From assembly GCF_003626635.1 (NCBI RefSeq), contig NZ_RAZT01000018.1, positions 62,001 to 126,000 on the forward strand: DNA of 64,000 bases, written 5' to 3'. The translations under genes were made by a program, and so were the position numbers. The DNA is from Micromonospora musae. Its GTDB lineage: Bacteria; Actinomycetota; Actinomycetes; Mycobacteriales; Micromonosporaceae. Position 1 is the stretch's first letter. Each line of letters begins with the position of its first letter. Shown piece by piece: positions 42,386 to 54,718 of this stretch. A model generated the notes under the pieces. That model was not told the DNA's origin. It made no database searches and saw only the letters and a list, made by a program, of their open reading frames with translations.

Positions 42386-42790
42386 GACGGTCAGACTACG
42401 GCCGGATGGGATCGACGCGGGGGAATCGCCGCGCGCGGCGGGCACTCGTCCCGGCGGGCACGGGCAGAAGGGACTGCGCCTCGGGCGTCCTCTGGAACTG
42501 ATGTCGTTGCCGCATCAGGCGATGACGAAACCGACTCAGCTCCAAAGCGCGACCTGGAGACCCGGCCCATCGGTGGGGACGACGACCAGCGCGCCCCGGA
42601 GGCATGGCACCCCGACGCACGCCGACCGACTCCGCCTCCGCGCGCCCGACCCAGCCAGCACCGCCGACCATCACGGGCACCGGCTGGCGTGCCGCTGGGT
42701 GACCCGGCGGGTACTCCTCGTGAGCGCCGGTGCAGTTGATGTCGTCACATCCGGGCGACGGTGAGCCGGACGGGACTTAGCATCCCGGGC
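42386..42790. other. non-coding gap before the methylmalonyl-CoA mutase operon
   Basis: 405 bp between divergent genes. No convincing gene. I looked for a cobalamin riboswitch, which would be logical before B12-dependent mutase genes, and did not find the conserved B12-box pattern. The operon promoter is presumably here. Confidence 0.5.
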
Positions 42791-44646
42791 ATGACGACGC
42801 CGTCAGAGACGCTCCGCCTCGCCGCCGAGTTCCCGGCCGCCACCCACGAGCAGTGGCAGCGGCTGACTCTCGGGGTGCTGCGCAAGGCCGGCCTCGCCGA
42901 CGAGGACACCCCGGTCGAGGCGGTCGAGGAGCTGCTGGCCCGACGCGGCTACGACGGCGTGACGCTCGCGCCGCTGTACACGGCCGACGATCCCACCCCG
43001 TTCCCCGGTCCGCCAGGCCTCTTCCCGTACACCCGGGGTGGTCGGGCGACCGGCGCGGTCCCGGCAGGTTGGGACGTCCGGCAGCGGTACGCCGATCCGG
43101 ATCCGAAGGCCACCGGCGAAGCGGTCCGCGCCGACCTGGAGAACGGCGCGACCTCGCTGTGGCTGGTGCTCGGCGAGGGCGGTCTGCCGCCGGCCGGCCT
43201 CTCGACGGCCCTGGAGGGCGTCTACCTGGACCTGGCCGCGGTGGTGCTGGACGCCGGAGACGCCGCGGTCGAGGCCGTGCCGGCGTGGTTCGCGCTGCTG
43301 GCGGAGCGCGGTGTGCCGGCGGCCGAGGTGCGCGGCAACCTGGGCGTGGACCCGCTCGGCTGGCAGGCCCGCACCGGGCGGCGCTGGGACGGACCCGTCG
43401 ACGAGTGGGCGCGCCGATGCGCGGCCGGCTTCCCGGGCCTGCGGGCGATGACTGTCGACGCGACCGGGTACCACGACGCGGGCGGCTCCGACGCGCAGGA
43501 GCTCGGCTGCGCGCTGGCCACCGGCGTGGCGTACCTGCGTGACCTCACCGCCGCCGGGCTGGACGTGCCGTCCGCGCTGGCGCAGCTGGAGTTCCGGTAC
43601 GCCGCCACCGCCGACCAGTTCGCGACCATCGCCAAGCTGCGCGCCGCCCGGCGGCTCTGGGCCCGGGTCGCGCAGGAGTGCGGGGCGCCGGAGTCGGGCG
43701 CGCAACGCCAGCACGCCGTGACGTCGGCGGCGATGATGACCGCCCGCGACCCCTGGGTGAACATGCTGCGGACCACCCTGGCCTGCTTCGCGGCCGGCGT
43801 CGGCGGCGCGGACGCGGTGACCGTGCAGCCGTTCGACCACAGCCTCGGCCTACCCGACGGCTTCGCCCGGCGGATCGCCCGCAACACCCAGTCGCTGCTG
43901 GTCGAGGAGGCGAACGTGGGCCGGGTGGTCGACCCGGCCGGCGGTTCGTGGTACGTCGAGCGCTACACCGAGGAGCTGGCGCAGGCGGCCTGGGCGTGGT
44001 TCACCGAGATCGAACGCCACGGCGGGATGGGCGCCGCGCTGGAGAGCGGTCTGATCGCGGACCGGCTCGCCGCGACGTGGCGGGAGCGCGCCGACAACCT
44101 GGCGCACCGCCGGGACCCACTGACCGGGGTGAGCGAGTTCCCGAACCTGGAGGAGCGGCTACCGGTCCGTCCGCCCGCGCCCGCCGCGCCGGAGGGCGGG
44201 CTGCCCCGACACCGGTACGCGGAGGCCTACGAGGCGCTGCGGGACCGCGCCGACGCGCACACCGCGACCAGCGGTGACCGGCCGGCGGTGTTCCTCGCGA
44301 CCCTGGGCCCGGCGGCGGTGCACAACGCGCGCGCCGGTTTCGCCGCGAACCTCTTCGCGGCCGGTGGCGTGGCCACTGTCCGGCCGCCGGTCGGCGACGA
44401 CGATCCGGCGCGCCTCGCGGCGGAGTTCGCCGCCAGCGGGGCCCGGGTGGCGTGCCTCTGCTCCTCGGACCGCGGTTACGCGGAGTCGGCGGAGGCGGTG
44501 GCCCGGGCGCTCGCCGAGGCCGGTGCGGTGCGGGTGTGGCTGGCCGGTCGGCCGGCGAGTTTTGCCGGCGTGGACGACTACCTGTACGCGGGCTGCGACG
44601 CCGTGGCGGTGCTGGAGACGACGCTGCGTGACCTGGAGGTGGCGTG

Positions 44647-44647
<1 letters not shown>
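42791..44647 (+). CDS. mutA: methylmalonyl-CoA mutase small (beta) subunit
   Basis: 618 residues, homologous along its length to the large subunit encoded next but lacking a B12-binding motif in its C-terminal domain. The conserved TLRLAAEFPAATHEQW start and QSLLVEEANVGRVVDPAGGSWYVE are typical. It pairs with MutB to convert (R)-methylmalonyl-CoA and succinyl-CoA, linking propionyl-CoA and branched-chain amino-acid catabolism with the TCA cycle and feeding polyketide extender supply. Its stop overlaps the mutB ATG by one base. Confidence 0.95.
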
Positions 44648-46862
<2,215 letters not shown>

Positions 46863-46866
<4 letters not shown>

Positions 46867-47876
46867 GCGGCGCCATGCGCGCGGTGCCGGTCGAGGCGTA
46901 CGTCGAGGGGGTGCGGGCCGGCTCGCGGGCCTGGATCGGCCGGGCCATCACGCTGGTCGAGTCGACCCGCGCCGACCACCGGGCGGCGGCGCAGCAGTTG
47001 CTGGTCGCGCTCACCCCGCACGCGGGGAACGCCCGCCGCATCGGCATCACCGGGGTACCCGGAGTCGGTAAGTCCACCTTCATCGACGCCCTCGGCAGCC
47101 GGCTGACCGCCGACGGGCACCGGGTGGCGGTGCTCGCGGTCGACCCGTCGTCCACCCGCACCGGCGGCAGCATCCTCGGCGACAAGACCCGGATGGCCCG
47201 GCTCGCGACCGACCCGGCCGCGTTCATCCGGCCCTCACCGACCGCCGGCACCCTCGGCGGCGTCGCGAAGGCCACCCGGGAGGCGATCGTGGTGGTCGAG
47301 GCCGCCGGCTACGACGTGGTCCTGGTGGAGACCGTTGGGGTCGGCCAGTCCGAGACCGCCGTGGCGGAGATGGTCGACACGTTCCTGCTGCTCACCCTCG
47401 CCCGCACCGGCGACCAGCTGCAGGGCATCAAGAAGGGCGTGCTGGAACTCGCCGACGTCATCGCCGTCAACAAGGCCGACGGGCCACACGCGACCGACGC
47501 GCGCCGCGCGGCCCGGGAGCTCGCCGGAGCGCTGCGCCTGATCCACCCGCCCAACGGCGGATGGCAACCCCCGGTGGTCACCTGCAGCGCGCTGGAGGAG
47601 ACCGGCCTCGACGACGTGTGGGGGCAGATCCGCGGCCACCAGGATGCCCTCGGCGCCTCCGGTGACCTCGCCGAACGTCGCCGGCGGCAGCAGGTCAACT
47701 GGGTCTGGGAGATGGTCCGGGCCGAGCTGCTCGACCGGCTCCGCAGCCACCCCACGGTGCGGGCCCGCACCCCGGAGGTGGAGCGGCAGGTCGTCGACGG
47801 CACGCTCACCCCGGCGCTCGCCGCCGAGCGGCTGCTGGCCGGCTTCACCGACCAGCCCGGCACGCCGCTCGCATAG
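46863..47876 (+). CDS. meaB: methylmalonyl-CoA mutase-associated GTPase MeaB
   Basis: 337 residues, G3E-type P-loop GTPase. Walker A GVPGVGKST is at 64-72, switch and base-recognition motifs include DPSSTRTGGSILGDKTRM, ETVGVGQSE and NKAD, and the C-terminal dimerisation arm is present. MeaB protects the mutase from inactivation and gates cofactor loading. GTG at 46863 overlaps the mutB stop; an ATG at 46875 is the alternative start. Confidence 0.95.
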
Positions 47877-47878
47877 CC

Positions 47879-48265
47879 GTGCCAGGATTCCTACCCGTGC
47901 CGCACGCTCGGTTCTTCTTCGACGCCGGTTCCGCGGGCGTCCTGTGGCCGTCCGAGCCCCCGGACCAGGAGGCCTACGGGTACCCAGCACGTCTTGCGGC
48001 GTTACCGATCAGCGCGACCCTTCGGGATGAGCTGGCTCGGCTGGCCGAGTGGTACGACGCCTCGTTGAACTGGGACTATCCACCTGACCCAGGGCCGTGG
48101 CGTGAGTCGGAGTGTCGAACCTTCAACGCGGCGGTTCGGCGGGCAGTTGACCGACTGCGCATCGAACTCGGCGACCAGTGGTTCGTCGACGACGGCTTCG
48201 AAGAGGTGCACGAGGATCCGGACCTGGACCGGTACCTCGCCGACCCGGCCGGTTTCCGGCGGTGA
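47879..48265 (+). CDS. small hypothetical protein
   Basis: 128 residues or slightly fewer (GTG at 47879, or GTG at 47897 with AGGA upstream). Acidic, Trp-rich, with LARLAEWYDASLNWDYPPDP and a C-terminal helix ending EDPDLDRYLADPAGF. It is in a conserved position right after the MeaB gene, but there is no functional hint. Not recognised. Confidence 0.65.
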   Translation: MPGFLPVPHARFFFDAGSAGVLWPSEPPDQEAYGYPARLAALPISATLRDELARLAEWYDASLNWDYPPDPGPWRESECRTFNAAVRRAVDRLRIELGDQWFVDDGFEEVHEDPDLDRYLADPAGFRR

Positions 48266-48331
48266 TGCGGATCGTCGCGAATCCCGATCAGGTAGATCGG
48301 CGTCACCTGCGCTGGCGGCGGCGATCCGGCC

Positions 48332-48787
48332 CTATCCGAGGTCGGTGCGGTCGAGGTGTTCGTGGAGCGCGGCTGCGAGTTCGTCCTGCTGCTGCTCGGT
48401 GACGCGATCCTGCTCCGTCGCGCCCAGGTAGCTGAAGACGCGGGGTCCGCGACGGTCGGCGGGCAGGTCGGGCATCCGTGGCACCACGTGGAAGTGGACG
48501 TGCGCGAAGCCCTCCTTCTCGGCGAACTGCACTATGTAGGTCTTCGCGCAGCCGGTCACGGCCCGTAGCGCCCGGGAGAGCCGGACCTGCCACGTGCCGA
48601 GGGTGGCCGCTTCGGCGTCGGTCAGGTCGGCGATCGAGGTGACGTGTCGGCGCGGAACGAGTACCAGCCAGCCCGGCAGGGCCGTGTCGAAGGCATGCGC
48701 GACCCGCCAGTGGTCGTCGGCGGCGATCACCTCACGGGGCGGCAGCGCGTTGATCCGCGCGTTGTTGCGGCAGGTGAAGCAGTCCAT
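48332..48787 (-). CDS. HIT-family protein
   Basis: 151 residues. The HIT motif H-x-H-x-H-x2 appears at residues 96-102 (His96, His98, His100), with a CxxC near the N-terminus (C3, C6), as in many bacterial HIT hydrolases. These cleave nucleotidyl phosphoramidates or dinucleoside polyphosphates. Converges with the small hypothetical gene. Confidence 0.9.
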   Translation of the reverse strand: MDCFTCRNNARINALPPREVIAADDHWRVAHAFDTALPGWLVLVPRRHVTSIADLTDAEAATLGTWQVRLSRALRAVTGCAKTYIVQFAEKEGFAHVHFHVVPRMPDLPADRRGPRVFSYLGATEQDRVTEQQQDELAAALHEHLDRTDLG

Positions 48788-48904
48788 GATCGAACACTAG
48801 GCGGAGCGTTCCACCGTTCTTCTGTCCAGCGCGCTGAACCGGTAGCCTCCCGAGCACCGGCGGGCGGGCCCGGTGGCCCGCCCAGGACGGGGAGCGTGCA
48901 GGCG

Positions 48905-49363
48905 GTGAGACCGACAGCGTCCCGGCGGTGGGCCGGCGTGCCCCGGTGGGTCCGGGCCGTCGTGGTCGCCGCTGGGTGCGTCTTCGCGTACGGCGCGATC
49001 GTCCACCTCGGTGACCTGCTCGGCCTCCGGCCGGGTGGCCCGAGCCCGTCCACCCCGACCTGGCTGATGGTGTACTTCACCTCGCTCACCGTGCTCAACC
49101 CGCTCGCGGCGCTGCTGCTGGCGCTGCGCCGGATCGAAGGGCTGCTGCTCGGCTGTGCCGTGCTCGCCAGCGACGCGGCGGCGAACGGATACGCGAACTA
49201 CGTGCTGGAGACCGCGCCGGGAGTCACGCCCGGCCGGATCGGGCAGGCCGTCATCACCGCGCTCGCGGTCGCCCTGATCGCGGTGGCCCCCAGGGTGACG
49301 CCGTGGCTGCACCGCCCGGAACGTCCGGGCCGGCGCGCACCATCGCACCGGCCGGGCCGCTGA
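48905..49363 (+). CDS. small four-helix membrane protein
   Basis: 152 residues from the GTG at 48905 (another GTG at 48896). Four hydrophobic helices (VVVAAGCVFAYGAIVHLGDLL, then MVYFTSLTVLNPLAALLLAL, GLLLGCAVLASDAAAN and AVITALAVALIAVAP) and an Arg/Pro-rich tail. Similar small membrane proteins are common in actinobacteria without known function. A weak hairpin (49362-49384) overlaps its stop codon. Confidence 0.65.
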   Translation: MRPTASRRWAGVPRWVRAVVVAAGCVFAYGAIVHLGDLLGLRPGGPSPSTPTWLMVYFTSLTVLNPLAALLLALRRIEGLLLGCAVLASDAAANGYANYVLETAPGVTPGRIGQAVITALAVALIAVAPRVTPWLHRPERPGRRAPSHRPGR

Positions 49364-49391
49364 CCGCGACGGTGGAGCGCGGTCGGGGTGG

Positions 49392-50126
49392 TCAGAACGA
49401 CAGCAGCTGGAAGGTGCCGACGGTGCGGAAGCCCAGGTTCCGGTAGACGGGTTCCCCGATCGGGGTCGAGGTGAGGGCGGCGGTGCGGATGCCGCGTTCG
49501 CGGGCCAGGTCGAGCGCGGCGTGGGTCATCGCGGTCCCGATGCCCTGCCGGCGGTGCTCCGGTTGGGTGCCCACGTAGTAGAGGGTGAGCAGGCCGTGGC
49601 TGAGCCAGGCGACGGCGGTTCCGACGATCCGGCCGTCGTCGAGGCGGCCCGCCAGCCGCACCACCGTGCCGTCACCGCGGAACGACCGCTCCCGCGCGAT
49701 CGCTGTCGGCACACCGGCCTCCGGAATGCCGGAGACCCGGGCGTAGGCCGTCACGAACTCGTCGACGTCGCTGGTCTCCGCGATGCGCAGAGCGGTGGGG
49801 GTGGGGGCGGGGGTGGCCTGGTCGATCGAGGTCGCCATGATCGGCAGGTTGAGGACCGGGACGCCGCCGAGGGACGCCAGGGCGTCGGCGGTGCCGGTGT
49901 CGCTGTCCGGTCCGGCCCACCAGATCCGAGGCACGCCGTCGAGGCGGCGGCGGGCCTCGGCGAGCGCGTCCGCCGGGTCGCGTCCGACGAGCCGTAGCAC
50001 GCCGTTGAGCGGCGGGTGCGGCACCTCGCTGCGGTAGGTCACCAGGTCGTCGTCGCCGGCTTCGCCGACGTTCCAACCGAGAAGGTACGCCCGGTGCGCC
50101 GCGAGTAACGTGTCAACCGACTCCAC
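49392..50126 (-). CDS. GNAT-family acetyltransferase
   Basis: 244 residues. The C-terminal half carries a GNAT acetyl-CoA loop, VGTQPEHRRQGIGTAMTHAAL (motif A, R/Q-x2-G-x-G), followed by the Y-x-N-L-G-F motif B. The N-terminal half is a less conserved domain. The acetyl acceptor is unknown. GTG start at 50126. Confidence 0.9.
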   Translation of the reverse strand: MESVDTLLAAHRAYLLGWNVGEAGDDDLVTYRSEVPHPPLNGVLRLVGRDPADALAEARRRLDGVPRIWWAGPDSDTGTADALASLGGVPVLNLPIMATSIDQATPAPTPTALRIAETSDVDEFVTAYARVSGIPEAGVPTAIARERSFRGDGTVVRLAGRLDDGRIVGTAVAWLSHGLLTLYYVGTQPEHRRQGIGTAMTHAALDLARERGIRTAALTSTPIGEPVYRNLGFRTVGTFQLLSF

Positions 50127-50366
50127 CCGTTGATCTTATCGAGGATCGCCTCGGCGGCCCATGTGACCTGCGACAACCTGGCACGGGAGCCGGCGTGGGT
50201 GGGGGCCGTTTCCTGCTGCCGTGCGCCACCAGGCGGCGAAGCAACCGACGCGCGGTGGCGGGGAGTTGACGACGTCGGCGGCTGCCGGCGGAGATACTGT
50301 CCCCCGTACCTGTCCCGGGTTCCGCTGCCGCCGTAGTGCCGACAGATCACGACGCGAGGAGATGCA

Positions 50367-50987
50367 GTGAGCAAGGTGATCATGGGCTGTGCCGCCGTCT
50401 CGATCGACGGGTTCATCGCCAACGACAGCGACGAGATCGGCCCGCTGTTCGACTGGGCGACCAACGGTGACGTCGAGTGGACCTGGAGCGGCGAACCGGA
50501 GGAGTACCCGATGCGCAGCACGCGCACCTCCTTCGAGTTCGTACGATCCGTCTACCCGCGTATCGGCTGCGTGGTGATGGGCCGCCGGACTTTCGACCTC
50601 ACGGACGGCTGGGATGGCGTGCCGGCCGCCGGTGAGCACGTCTTCGTCGTGACGCACGAGGCGCCGACGGACTGGAAGCATGCCGAGACCGCCCCGTTCA
50701 CCTTCGTCACCGACGGCGTCGAGTCGGCGATCAAGCAGGCGCGGGCGTTCGCGGGCGACGACCGGGTCGTCGACCTGGCCGCCGGGCAGATCGGAGGTCA
50801 GGCGCTGCGGCTCGGGCTCGTCGACCAGGTCGTGATGAACGTCGTACCCGTCGTGTTCGGATCGGGTCGTCCGTTCTTCGGCGCGATGGGTGCCGGCGAC
50901 GTCGTCCCGTTCGACAATCCCGCCCGCGTCGTGCAGGGCGACCGGGTGACGCACCTGCTCTACGACGTCTCCCGCCCGCCGGCCTGA
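50367..50987 (+). CDS. dihydrofolate reductase-family protein (RibD C-terminal type)
   Basis: 206 residues with the RibD_C/DHFR fold: SIDGFIAN near the start, GCVVMGRRTFDL, and the AGQIGGQALRLGLVDQVV motif followed by PVVFGSGRPFFG. Many actinobacterial paralogues are of unknown substrate. The GTG start has GAGGAG 5 bases upstream. Monocistronic; converges with the hypothetical gene at 51.1-51.4 kb. Confidence 0.9.
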   Translation: MSKVIMGCAAVSIDGFIANDSDEIGPLFDWATNGDVEWTWSGEPEEYPMRSTRTSFEFVRSVYPRIGCVVMGRRTFDLTDGWDGVPAAGEHVFVVTHEAPTDWKHAETAPFTFVTDGVESAIKQARAFAGDDRVVDLAAGQIGGQALRLGLVDQVVMNVVPVVFGSGRPFFGAMGAGDVVPFDNPARVVQGDRVTHLLYDVSRPPA

Positions 50988-51053
50988 TCAGCGACGAACC
51001 CCTGACGCCCTGCTCGAAGAAGTCGGCCGCACCGGCCCGCCGCCCGCGGCTGT

Positions 51054-51407
51054 CTACCGGAGCCAGCGCAGTGCGGCCTCCGCGCTGCCGTCGGGGGTGC
51101 GGTTGAAGGCGATGGCCGCGCCTGACCCATGTCGCGCCACCAGGTTGACCACCCGCTCGAAGAGTTCGAGCAGTGGCTCATGGTTGCGGAGGCCACCCCC
51201 GATCACCACGCAGGCGTAATCCTTTCCGGTCAGCGCCGCCACGATCACCGCTTCGACGTCCTCCTCTGGTGTCACCAGACACAGGTCGGCCTCGATGCCG
51301 AGGTCGGCGAAGCGGGCCTGGCCGCGCGCGATGGCCGCCACCACCGGCTCAGGATCCCAACCAGGGATCCTGACGGGATCCAAACCGATCACCAGCACTC
51401 GCCCCAT
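51054..51407 (-). CDS. small conserved hypothetical protein
   Basis: 117 residues from the ATG at 51407 (GGGAGG upstream). A Rossmann-like start VLVIGLDPVRI, then VTPEEDVEAVIVAALTGKDY and CVVIGGGLRNHE, suggest a small nucleotide-binding-like fold. No named family is known to me. Confidence 0.7.
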   Translation of the reverse strand: MGRVLVIGLDPVRIPGWDPEPVVAAIARGQARFADLGIEADLCLVTPEEDVEAVIVAALTGKDYACVVIGGGLRNHEPLLELFERVVNLVARHGSGAAIAFNRTPDGSAEAALRWLR

Positions 51408-51720
51408 CCCGCGCATCCTCCCTTCCTACCGTCCTTCCCGGATCCGCGCAGGTATCCCGCTCCGGGCGGTCTTCCCGCCGAACTGGACGGTCACGAAGCA
51501 GAGCGCGAAGGCAGGCGTGCTGGTCTGCGCCGACAAGACGATCGTGCTCACCTGCACGAAGGAGGGTTGATGGTGTGCGGGCAGGCCGGCCAGTCGCCCG
51601 CCTGCCCGCCCGGTCGCGAGCAGCGCTGACCGGGGTCGTGTCGAGCCGTACCGCACTGTTCGCCTGGCCGACGGTTCGGTGTGGTGTCCCCGTCAAATCG
51701 ATGAATGCTTATATCTTTCT
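51408..51720. other. non-coding gap with an AT-rich promoter
   Basis: 313 bp without a convincing gene. Its right end (51690-51720) is strikingly AT-rich for this genome: TTATAT at about 51708 lies only a few bases before the ATG at 51721, consistent with a leaderless promoter. Confidence 0.5.
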
Positions 51721-52998
51721 ATGAGCGGACATCACCCCCACCACTACCATCACGACCACGCACCGACTGACGAGGTGCCGTACGGCCAGGTGAACGTCGT
51801 CGGCTCCTTCGGCCGGCGTGCGATGCTGGCCGGTACCGGCGGAATGCTGATGCTGGCCGCGCTGCCGGGCTCGGCCCAGGCGGCCAGGACGACCACGGCC
51901 ACCGCCCCGACCGCGACCGCTTCGGCCGGCGCCGCCCGGACGTCCCTGATCACCCAGGGCACCACGCTCGTGCACGCCGACATGCACAACCACACGGTCA
52001 TGTCGGATGGCGACGGCAGCGCGGACGCCGCCTTCGCGTCGATGCGCGAGGCCGGTCTGGACGTCGCCGCGCTGACCGACCACGCCACCCTCTTCGCCAT
52101 CGACGGGCTCAGCTCGTCGGAGTGGCGGACCACCGGCGACCTGGCCAACGCCGCCAACGACCCGGGTCAGTTCACGGCGATCCGCGGATTCGAGTGGTCG
52201 CATCCGCTGCAGGGCCACATCAACGTCTGGAACACCTCCGACTTCGCCGACCTGCTGCGGGCCAGCAGCCCCGGCAACCTCTACGACTGGCTCACCGGCC
52301 GCGCCGGCGGTCTGGCCAGCTTCAACCACCCCGGCCGGGAGCCGGGCCGGTTCAACAACTTCTCCTTCGACGCCTCGGTCCGCAACCAGTTCGTCGGGCT
52401 GGAGATGTTCAACCGCACCGACGACTACCTCTTCGAGGGCTGGTCCTCGGGTATGACCTCGCCGCTGGTGGCCTGCCTGAACGCCGGTTGGCGGCCGGGC
52501 CTGACCGGTGTCACCGACGAGCACGGCACGACCTGGGGCTTCCACGAGGGCAAGGGCCGCAGCGGCCTCTGGGTCACCGAGAACACCCGCGCCGCGGTCT
52601 TCGAGGCGATGGCCGCCCGCCGGTCCTTCGCCACCCGCGTGTCGGGGCTCCGGGTGGACGCTACCGCCAACGGGGTACGCATGGGTGGCGTGCTCAACGT
52701 GACCTCCGGCGACGTACGGTTCCTGCTCGACGTGGACCGCGGCCCGGTCTGGGACGGCATGCCGCTGCGGATCCAGGTGTTGCGTCCGGGCACCTCCGCG
52801 CCGACCGTCGTCGACGTCATCGACACAGTCAGCGGGCAGGTCGCCGACTTCACGGTGCCGCTCGACGTCGCGGACGGCGACTGGGTGGTGCTGCGGGTCT
52901 CCGACCCCTCCCAGCCCAACGGCAGCCCCGGCCCGGCCGGTCACCCGTGCAACGACTTCGGGGTCGCCTACACCAGCCCGTGGTGGCTCCAGCCCTGA
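51721..52998 (+). CDS. secreted CehA/McbA-type metallohydrolase (PHP-like)
   Basis: 425 residues. A Tat-type signal has twin Arg R32-R33 followed by a hydrophobic stretch and AQA cleavage near 54. The mature protein has PHP-like metal motifs D-M-H-N-H (87-91), SDG (95-97), LTDHA (His121) and E158/His161/His166. The N-terminal cytoplasmic tip is His-rich (six His in the first 13 residues). CehA/McbA proteins hydrolyse carbamates or phosphoesters. No ribosome-binding site precedes the ATG, but a TTATAT -10-like box does, so the message is likely leaderless. Confidence 0.85.
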   Translation: MSGHHPHHYHHDHAPTDEVPYGQVNVVGSFGRRAMLAGTGGMLMLAALPGSAQAARTTTATAPTATASAGAARTSLITQGTTLVHADMHNHTVMSDGDGSADAAFASMREAGLDVAALTDHATLFAIDGLSSSEWRTTGDLANAANDPGQFTAIRGFEWSHPLQGHINVWNTSDFADLLRASSPGNLYDWLTGRAGGLASFNHPGREPGRFNNFSFDASVRNQFVGLEMFNRTDDYLFEGWSSGMTSPLVACLNAGWRPGLTGVTDEHGTTWGFHEGKGRSGLWVTENTRAAVFEAMAARRSFATRVSGLRVDATANGVRMGGVLNVTSGDVRFLLDVDRGPVWDGMPLRIQVLRPGTSAPTVVDVIDTVSGQVADFTVPLDVADGDWVVLRVSDPSQPNGSPGPAGHPCNDFGVAYTSPWWLQP

Positions 52999-53158
52999 CC
53001 ATTCCCTTCGTGGCCCTGGCCGGCCTGCACGGGTTGGCCAGGGCCACGACGCTTCCCCGCGCTCTACCGAGCGACTCGACTTCCCTGGCCCACGTCCGGC
53101 GGGTCGCGTCGACCCGGCTACCGTTGCCGTGGCCATGGGAAACGCGAGGGGGCAAGCC

Positions 53159-53917
53159 ATGAACAGCACCGCTGACCGGATGACGGCGGCGTACTTCGAC
53201 GCCATCGAATTCCTCTGCGGGGTGACCCCGAAGGGCTGGTACGCCGAGCAGGGCACCGCCCGCGCGGCGGTGACCCAGGCCGGCGTCGCGGCGCTCAACG
53301 TGGCCTACGACACGACGCGGGAACCGGATCTCGGGGCGCTCGACAAGATGGCGACCGAGGTGGGCAGGCAAGCCGAGCGCTGGTCGATCATGGTTCGGGA
53401 GGCGGACGACGATGTCGCCGCTCTCGCCGCCCGGCACGGGCTGGTCAACCGCAGTGAGCTGCCGCTGCTCGCCTGCGCCGCGGCGGACCTGGTGTTCCGA
53501 GCCACCACGGCACAGCGGGAGCCGATCCGGCGCGTCGGCGCGGCCGAGAGCGACCTCTACACCGAGGTGCTCACCGAGGGCTTCGAAGCGCCCGAGGGGA
53601 TCTTCGGCCCGCTGATGGGCGGTGGCGTGCTCGACGCCGACCCCATCACCGGCTATCTGGCCGAGGAGGCCGGGCAACCCGCCGGCACCGGGCTCGGGAT
53701 CGTGACCAGCGGGCTGATCGGCGTGTTCAACATCGCCGTCGCTCCGTCCGCGCGGGGCCGTGGCCTGGGCCGGGCGATCACCGAGACGGTGCTGTCGGAC
53801 GGCATCGCCGCCGGTGCGGACGCCGCCTACCTGCAGTCCAGCGCGATGGGCCGGCCGCTCTACGAGTCGATGGGCTTCCGGGTCGTGGAGAACTGGACCG
53901 TGTTCCTGGCCGGATGA
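53159..53917 (+). CDS. GNAT-family acetyltransferase
   Basis: 252 residues. The C-terminal GNAT core has VAPSARGRGLGRAITETVL (acetyl-CoA loop R-G-x-G-x-G/A) and the YESMGF motif B. The N-terminal half is degenerate, as in two-domain GNATs. GAGGGGGCAAGCC precedes the ATG at 53159. The next gene starts 46 bp downstream and may be co-transcribed. Confidence 0.88.
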   Translation: MNSTADRMTAAYFDAIEFLCGVTPKGWYAEQGTARAAVTQAGVAALNVAYDTTREPDLGALDKMATEVGRQAERWSIMVREADDDVAALAARHGLVNRSELPLLACAAADLVFRATTAQREPIRRVGAAESDLYTEVLTEGFEAPEGIFGPLMGGGVLDADPITGYLAEEAGQPAGTGLGIVTSGLIGVFNIAVAPSARGRGLGRAITETVLSDGIAAGADAAYLQSSAMGRPLYESMGFRVVENWTVFLAG

Positions 53918-53963
53918 CGGACCACCCCTACTTGATCGCCTCGAGACGAACGTGGAAGAGAAG

Positions 53964-54692
53964 ATGAACTTCAGTGCGAACGTACGCGCGGCCTTCCGGC
54001 GTGGTGAGAGCGACGCCGTGGTGCGCATGAGCGAAGCCGAGATCGTGCGGGCCCAGGCAGCCGGCGACCCGGCGGGAGAGGTGGAGGCGCGCTACAGCCT
54101 GGCCCGGGTTGCCATCCGTGACGGCGACCTGCCCGGCGGGGAGGCCCGAGCCCGGGAGGCGCTCGAGGTCGCGCTGCGCTCCGGCGACCGCAGCCTGGAG
54201 GAACGGCCGAGGCACGTCCTGGCCGGGGTGGCGCGCATGTCCGGTGACCTGCTGCGTGCGCGGGGTCTGTACCGGGAGAGCATCGCCCTCAACGAGGAGC
54301 TCGGCCGGCCGGAGACGGTCAACTCGGAGTATCACAACCTCGCCTTCTGCGAGCTGGGCCTGGGCAACCTCGACGTGGCGAGGAGGCTGTTCGCCGAGAA
54401 CAGGGAGCGGGTGTTCGGCAACGGGTGGGCCGACTTCGTGCCGTACGTCTGCGTGGCGGGTGCCGCGCTGGCCTCCGCCGAGGGTGATTCCGGGCGGGCG
54501 GCGCGGATGATCGGTGTCACGGACGCCGCGTTCGCCGCCCTCGGTCAGATCCCGGACCCCGACGACGCGGCCGATCTCGCCAAGATGCGCGCCGCGGCGA
54601 TCGAGGCACTGGGCCAGGCCGGTTTCGACGAGGAGTACGCCAAGGGACAGCTCCTGGATCCGCGGGCGGCCTTCGCCGACGACCAGCGCTGA
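53964..54692 (+). CDS. TPR-type protein
   Basis: 242 residues of alpha-helical repeats: ARYSLARVAIRDGDLPGGEARAREAL, the GDLLRARGLYRESIALNEELG unit, and HNLAFCELGLGNLDVARRLF. These are tetratricopeptide-like units of protein-interaction scaffolds, often the C-terminal part of larger regulators but here stand-alone. GGAAGAG precedes the ATG. Function unknown. Confidence 0.85.
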   Translation: MNFSANVRAAFRRGESDAVVRMSEAEIVRAQAAGDPAGEVEARYSLARVAIRDGDLPGGEARAREALEVALRSGDRSLEERPRHVLAGVARMSGDLLRARGLYRESIALNEELGRPETVNSEYHNLAFCELGLGNLDVARRLFAENRERVFGNGWADFVPYVCVAGAALASAEGDSGRAARMIGVTDAAFAALGQIPDPDDAADLAKMRAAAIEALGQAGFDEEYAKGQLLDPRAAFADDQR

Positions 54693-54718
54693 TCGCGGCG
54701 TCAGGCGAACCGGACTGG

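Noticed and set aside
42386..42790. Cobalamin riboswitch before the methylmalonyl-CoA mutase operon
   Set aside because: No B12-box-like conserved sequence or plausible long-range pairing was found; mutase genes are also not classical riboswitch targets.
51295..51570. Short plus-strand frame in the gap before the metallohydrolase
   Set aside because: It overlaps the hypothetical gene on the other strand, lacks a ribosome-binding site and has no recognisable pattern; only its last part is outside other genes.
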